Shown: piece after piece, positions 63,769 to 64,000 of the stretch | Position numbering within the stretch: the stretch's first letter is position 1 | How the letters are laid out: every line of letters starts with the position of its first letter | NCBI GenBank assembly: GCA_041395385.1 | Contig: JAWLAN010000010.1 | Coordinates: 112,300-176,299, forward strand | Origin: JAJVHZ01 sp041395385 | GTDB lineage: Bacteria; Pseudomonadota; Gammaproteobacteria; JAJPIJ01 | Reading direction: 5' to 3' | DNA length: 64,000 nt | The notes under the pieces: model-generated | What the model was told of the DNA's origin: nothing | Databases searched by the model: none | Seen by the model: only the letters and a program-made list of their open reading frames with translations | Position numbers and translations under genes: made by a program

Positions 63769-64000
63769 CCGATTTTCGGATCCGCGGTGGTTCGAGGAGG
63801 TCGGGAAGAGAACAAGACCCCGCCATGACAGGGGCTTCCGGGATCTGCATGCCGGCATGCTGACGCAATCCCGACCGCCAGGGGAAACCTCCATGCGGCA
63901 CCGCGCGCGCCGCTGCCAGCAGCGGGATCAACGGGCCCGCGTCGTCTCCGCGCCACGGCCGGGAGGCTGCGCCGGTTCGGCCGTGACGCCGAAACGCGAC

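Noticed and set aside
63769..64000. Possible further eut coding sequence at the right edge
   Set aside because: The last 230 bases have open frames on the minus strand, but none reads as EutA or EutB convincingly.

Overview
The window is high-GC proteobacterial DNA. The gene set (fused siroheme synthase CysG, TusA, Slp lipoprotein, SirB1-like protein, RmuC, YceH, RppH, class III PHA synthase PhaE/PhaC) points to a gammaproteobacterium, probably a Chromatiales or Competibacter-like polyhydroxyalkanoate (PHA) accumulator. This placement is an inference from gene content. I saw no prophage, CRISPR array, defence island or plasmid functions. The only complete mobile element is an IS630-type insertion next to a tRNA-Ser gene.

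Layout. 1-7 kb: short-chain dehydrogenase (runs off the left edge), HDOD signalling protein, a broken FAH-family hydrolase, pentapeptide-repeat protein, mpl (peptidoglycan recycling), a membrane protein and ispG; the last three are interrupted by frameshifts. 7-16 kb: secreted protein, ROK sugar kinase, lspA, cysG, tusA, dcd, mrp, metG, sixA and a 49-residue membrane protein missed by normal length cut-offs. 16-29.6 kb: UPF0114 protein, a 1249-residue NfnAB-like fused flavin/iron-sulfur oxidoreductase, Hsp20 behind a sigma-32-type promoter, a DegP/MucD protease, rubredoxin and its reductase, Slp lipoprotein, CbbY-like HAD phosphatase, rmuC, SirB1-like protein and a PA0069-type radical SAM protein. 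29.6-38.8 kb: tRNA-Ser(CGA), IS630, second HDOD protein, then a run of damaged genes (EAL domain, cupin, acyltransferase/GNAT fusion, FAD-linked oxidase) around an intact acid phosphatase and a CysQ-like phosphatase.

38.9-59 kb is the metabolic core: phaE-phaC, panE, molbindin, YceH, a DUF6489-type protein, GTP-dependent PEP carboxykinase, then phaA-phaB-phaR-phaB2 on the minus strand, then sucA-sucB-lpdA, with gltA divergent from sucA and mdh downstream of gltA. Together these make acetyl-CoA into 3-hydroxybutyryl-CoA and polymer, run the oxidative TCA cycle, and let oxaloacetate leave to phosphoenolpyruvate. The first PHA operon and the phaA operon carry a shared TTGCAGTGCA motif that is a candidate PhaR operator. 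The second acetoacetyl-CoA reductase carries an extra phasin-like N-terminal segment. 59-64 kb: HAD-IB phosphatase, rppH, LemA with a GIDE/EF-hand membrane partner, a small lipoprotein, and a deletion remnant of an ethanolamine ammonia-lyase (eut) locus.

A caution for users: several housekeeping genes (ispG, mpl, sucB, lpdA) are interrupted by single-base indels, mostly in short homopolymers, clustered at about 2.3-7, 32-37 and 51.8-52.2 kb. This looks more like consensus error than biology, so products are described as they would read after correction.
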